Of a stretch of DNA of 8,886 nt, positions 7,020 to 8,886 are shown in pieces. Source of the DNA: an uncultured Flavobacteriales bacterium (GTDB lineage: Bacteria > Bacteroidota > Bacteroidia > Palsa-965); NCBI GenBank assembly GCA_946478675.1, contig CAMLEF010000183.1, positions 1 to 8,886 of the forward strand, read 5' to 3'. Position 1 is the first letter of the stretch. Every line of letters starts with the position of its first letter. The position numbers and the translations under genes are program-made. The notes beneath the pieces were generated by a model. That model did not search any database. It saw only the letters and a list, made by a program, of their open reading frames with translations, and had not been told where the DNA came from.

Positions 7020-7397
7020 ATGAAGAAAATTGAAATGATAGTCGAACGGACCCGTAGCGGCTATTCGGCCTACGCTAAAAAATACAGTGTGGCGACAACG
7101 GGCAAAAATTTGAATGAGCTGAAAGAAAACATCGTGGAAGCGCTCAATCTTTATTTCGAAGAAAAAGGACGACGCATTACTGCTGCCGATATTAAAGTCA
7201 TCCTCGATCTGCCGCAGTTTTTTGAATTTTACAGGGTCATCAATGCGAAAGCGCTGTCGGAGCGGATCGGGATGAATCAAAGTCTTCTTGCGCAATATAT
7301 AAGCGGGAAGAAAAAACCTTCTGCCGCACAGACAGAGCGGATATTTAAAGGCGTAAGGCAGTTGGGAAAAGAATTGTCGGAGCTCGATCTCGTATAA
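7020..7397 (+). CDS. hicB: HicB-type antitoxin with C-terminal helix-turn-helix
   Basis: This is a 125-residue HicB antitoxin that should bind and inhibit HicA and repress the operon. The N-terminal part (about 1-55) has the partial RNase H-like HicB pattern: a strand IEMIVERTRSGYSAYAKKY, then TTGKNLNELKENIVEALNLY. No RNase catalytic role is expected. The C-terminal part (about 75-115) is a XRE-like helix-turn-helix, ALSERIGMNQSLLAQYISGK, with a following KKKPSAAQTERI helix. This makes DNA binding likely. The ATG at 7020 lies 16 nt after the hicA stop, with a weak AGG about 10 nt upstream. The pair is complete and in toxin-first order, usual for hicAB. The 3' end faces the DUF58 gene, with only 31 nt between the two stops. 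Confidence 0.93.
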   Translation: MKKIEMIVERTRSGYSAYAKKYSVATTGKNLNELKENIVEALNLYFEEKGRRITAADIKVILDLPQFFEFYRVINAKALSERIGMNQSLLAQYISGKKKPSAAQTERIFKGVRQLGKELSELDLV

Positions 7398-7428
7398 AGG
7401 GAAGACTGCGCTGCGATCTTCTTCGTCA

Positions 7429-8358
7429 TCACATCATCCGCGTCCGCTTCAGCAGGTAAGGAAGCAGCACCTGGCGGTAACCTTCGTTGATGTCGGCTTC
7501 CACGTAATCGATGCGGTATTGCCCGCAGCGCAGCTTCAGCTCGTGACGGAAATCGTGGATCGCTTTCAGGTACGTGTCGCGGATCTCGTTGGGCTGGACT
7601 TTCACTTCTTCGCCGGTTTCCATGTCGACGAACGTGTATGGACGGTTCTCATATTCGAAATCCAGCTCGTGACGTTTGTCGGTGACGTGGAAGAGAATTA
7701 CTTCGTGGCGGTTATGGCGCAAATGCTGGAGCGCGGAAAAAAGCTCGTCGGAACCCGTGCGGGAATCGAACATGTCGCTGAAGATGATGACCAGCGAACG
7801 TTTGTGAATGCTTTCCGCTACCTGGTGCAGCGCTTCTACCGCCGACGTTTTGCGTTTTACATCCGGATCGGCAGGGAGGAGGAGCTTTTCGAGCTCGCTG
7901 AAGATGAGTTTCTGGTGCGTGTGGCTGCTGCGGGCAGGCGTGTGCACTTCGATTTCTTCGGAGAAGATCGTGAGGCCGACGGCATCCCGCTGCATCTTCA
8001 GCAGTTCCGTAAGCGCGGCGGCGCATTGCACGGAAAACGAAAGCTTGTTGTCGGCTTCTTTTCCTTTTTCAGGAACCGGAAAGTTCATCGAAGAAGAATG
8101 GTCGATCACGATCTGGCAGCGCAGGTTCGTTTCTTCTTCGTAACGCTTCACGAACATTTTGTCCGTGCGACCGAACAGCTTCCAGTCGATGTGTTTGGTC
8201 GGCTCACCGCTGTTGTACAGGCGATGCTCGGCGAATTCCACGGAGAAACCATGGAACGGGCTTTTGTGCAAACCCGTGATGAATCCTTCCACCACTTGTC
8301 GCGCCAATAGCTCGAGATGCGTGAATTGCTGCAGTTCCTGGTGATTCAGCTTCGCCAT
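7429..8358 (-). CDS. DUF58 family protein with VWA-like domain
   Basis: This 309-residue cytoplasmic protein belongs to the DUF58 family. Residues 35-76 carry the family signature (FHGFSVEFAEHRLY, GEPTKHIDWKLFGRTDKMFVKRYEEE). A VWA-type fold follows, with a metal-binding DHSSSM (DxSxS) at 86-91 and later LVIIFSDMFD. In many Bacteroidota such genes stand beside a MoxR AAA+ ATPase and BatA/BatB VWA proteins, where they are thought to help assemble or regulate envelope or metal-dependent complexes. Here no MoxR or Bat gene is in view: the neighbour upstream on the same strand is a SdiA-regulated-type gene and the downstream neighbour is the convergent hicB. ATG 8356-8358 gives the usual MAKLNHQELQ N-terminus of the family. 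The biochemical role is unproven for this family. The gene looks complete. Confidence 0.93.
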   Translation of the reverse strand: MAKLNHQELQQFTHLELLARQVVEGFITGLHKSPFHGFSVEFAEHRLYNSGEPTKHIDWKLFGRTDKMFVKRYEEETNLRCQIVIDHSSSMNFPVPEKGKEADNKLSFSVQCAAALTELLKMQRDAVGLTIFSEEIEVHTPARSSHTHQKLIFSELEKLLLPADPDVKRKTSAVEALHQVAESIHKRSLVIIFSDMFDSRTGSDELFSALQHLRHNRHEVILFHVTDKRHELDFEYENRPYTFVDMETGEEVKVQPNEIRDTYLKAIHDFRHELKLRCGQYRIDYVEADINEGYRQVLLPYLLKRTRMM

Positions 8359-8362
8359 ACCG

Positions 8363-8370
8363 TAAAGATA
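8363..8370 (-). promoter_or_regulatory. Weak -7-like box before the DUF58 gene
   Basis: The minus strand reads TATCTTTA, one mismatch from TAnnTTTG, ending only 4 nt before the DUF58 ATG. Transcripts from it would have almost no leader. No TTG is found at the expected upstream distance, which falls within the repeat array. The assignment is tentative. Confidence 0.25.
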
Positions 8371-8377
8371 GAATGAA

Positions 8378-8481
8378 GTCGGGAGTTTTGAGTTGGGAGT
8401 TTGGAGTCCGGAGTTTGGAGTTTTGGAGAGTTTAACACTTAACTGGTATCACTCCGAACGCCCAACTCCCGACTCCGAACT
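8378..8481. repeat. GGAGT-type inverted repeat array
   Basis: The left half (8378-8430) is a degenerate tandem of 6-8 nt units such as GGGAGTTT, GGAGTCC and GGAGTTT. The right half (8451-8481) holds the same units in the opposite orientation (ACTCC, AACTCCC, GACTCC). The reverse complement of the right half matches the left from GTCGGGAGTT onward, apart from one missing 7-nt unit and two mismatches. The whole region can fold as an imperfect long hairpin. Arrays of this look are frequent between genes in Bacteroidota. It fills nearly the entire gap between the two minus-strand genes and its right end reaches the last two bases of the upstream gene's stop codon. Confidence 0.8.
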
Positions 8482-8886
8482 ATTGCTCATAATGAAACCG
8501 CAGCAGCGTCGGCTTCTTTCCCTGCGCTTCATTCGAAATCAGCAAATCACCATTCGGAAGAAAGTCGATGCCTTCGGGTTTGTTGCACAAGACGGGATCG
8601 AGCTGAATGATTTGTTCCGGCAAATTGCTTTTTCCGAAAATGAACAACATATGATCGGTTGCCGAAAGCAAAAACAGTTTTCCCGTGATCGGGTGGATCG
8701 CAATGCCGGACGTGCGGAAACGGATCGGCGGTTTTTGCCGCTTGTCTTTTTTCTTCGTCGATTTCGATTCGATTTTCAGCTCTTCCTGTTTCGCGATATA
8801 GTTGATGGAATCGACGTCGAAGCTGTAAACAGGTTTCGGCACGAGCTCCCGTTTCGCGAGATCGTACGCGTAGATCGAACGCCTAT
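8480..8886 (-). CDS. SdiA-regulated-type protein, C-terminal part (start outside window)
   Basis: This is the C-terminal portion of a protein resembling the SdiA-regulated domain family, which has a beta-propeller-like fold. The frame stays open from its TAG stop (8480-8482) to the window edge, adding RRSIYAYDLAKREL before the GTG at 8842, so the GTG is not the true start. Evidence is the pair of blade-like motifs SGIAIHPITGKLFLLSA and KPEGIDFLPNGDLLISNE, plus a final TLLRFHY strand, as in the end of this family. A lysine-rich linker (KSTKKKDKRQKPP) sits between blades and looks like a surface loop. Family members are often secreted or lipid-anchored, but the N-terminus is not visible here. 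Function is unknown, and the family name comes from a regulation observation in enterobacteria rather than an activity. It is followed on the same strand by the DUF58 gene, with the repeat array in between. Confidence 0.75.
   Translation of the reverse strand, partial: RRSIYAYDLAKRELVPKPVYSFDVDSINYIAKQEELKIESKSTKKKDKRQKPPIRFRTSGIAIHPITGKLFLLSATDHMLFIFGKSNLPEQIIQLDPVLCNKPEGIDFLPNGDLLISNEAQGKKPTLLRFHYEQ

Noticed and set aside
7398..7428. Possible bidirectional terminator GAAGA/TCTTC between hicB and the DUF58 gene
   Set aside because: There are only 5 bp of stem, a loop of 11 nt and no T-run on either strand, so it is too weak to call.
7519..8310. Plus-strand open frame of 263 codons opposite the DUF58 gene
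   Set aside because: It is antisense to a clear DUF58 gene and has no recognisable domain.
8378..8481. CRISPR array
   Set aside because: The units are 6-8 nt, contiguous and degenerate, with no unique spacers and no cas genes.

Overview
The window looks like a chromosomal segment from a member of the Bacteroidota, probably in or near the Chitinophagales/Sphingobacteriales. This is inferred from the secreted protein with a C-terminal type A sorting domain (type IX secretion), from -7 boxes of the TAnnTTTG type with TTG about 20 nt upstream, from weak or absent Shine-Dalgarno sequences, and from the gene families present. I cannot place it at genus level. Most genes are housekeeping or envelope genes with GC-rich codon use. 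The hicAB region is visibly more AT-rich.

Layout from left to right. Positions 1-1424 (+) hold the 3' part of a sensor histidine kinase overlapping by 4 nt an OmpR-type response regulator. Positions 1520-1811 (+) form a compact single-gene unit: candidate promoter, a 65-residue Cys/Lys-rich exported or membrane-anchored small protein of unknown function, and a strong terminator. Positions 2024-4303 (+) encode a 759-residue secreted, repeat-rich protein with a signal peptide and a T9SS tail, followed by a terminator. Positions 4304-4562 lie between convergent genes and carry a 26-bp-arm palindrome. Positions 4563-6539 (-) encode a Kup potassium transporter. Positions 6540-6817 are a divergent intergenic region holding the kup promoter and a candidate hicAB promoter/operator. 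Positions 6818-7397 (+) are a HicA-HicB toxin-antitoxin pair. Positions 7429-8358 (-) encode a DUF58/VWA-like protein. Positions 8359-8479 hold a GGAGT-type inverted repeat array. Positions 8480-8886 (-) are the C-terminal part of a SdiA-regulated-type (beta-propeller-like) protein that runs off the window.

Functional links are limited. The kinase and regulator form one signalling pair, and HicA and HicB form one toxin-antitoxin module. The other genes appear to be independent units. I do not see a convincing new multigene system. The points most worth a second look are the hicAB control region, the intergenic palindromes, the small orphan protein unit and the roughly 170-residue internal repeats of the secreted protein.
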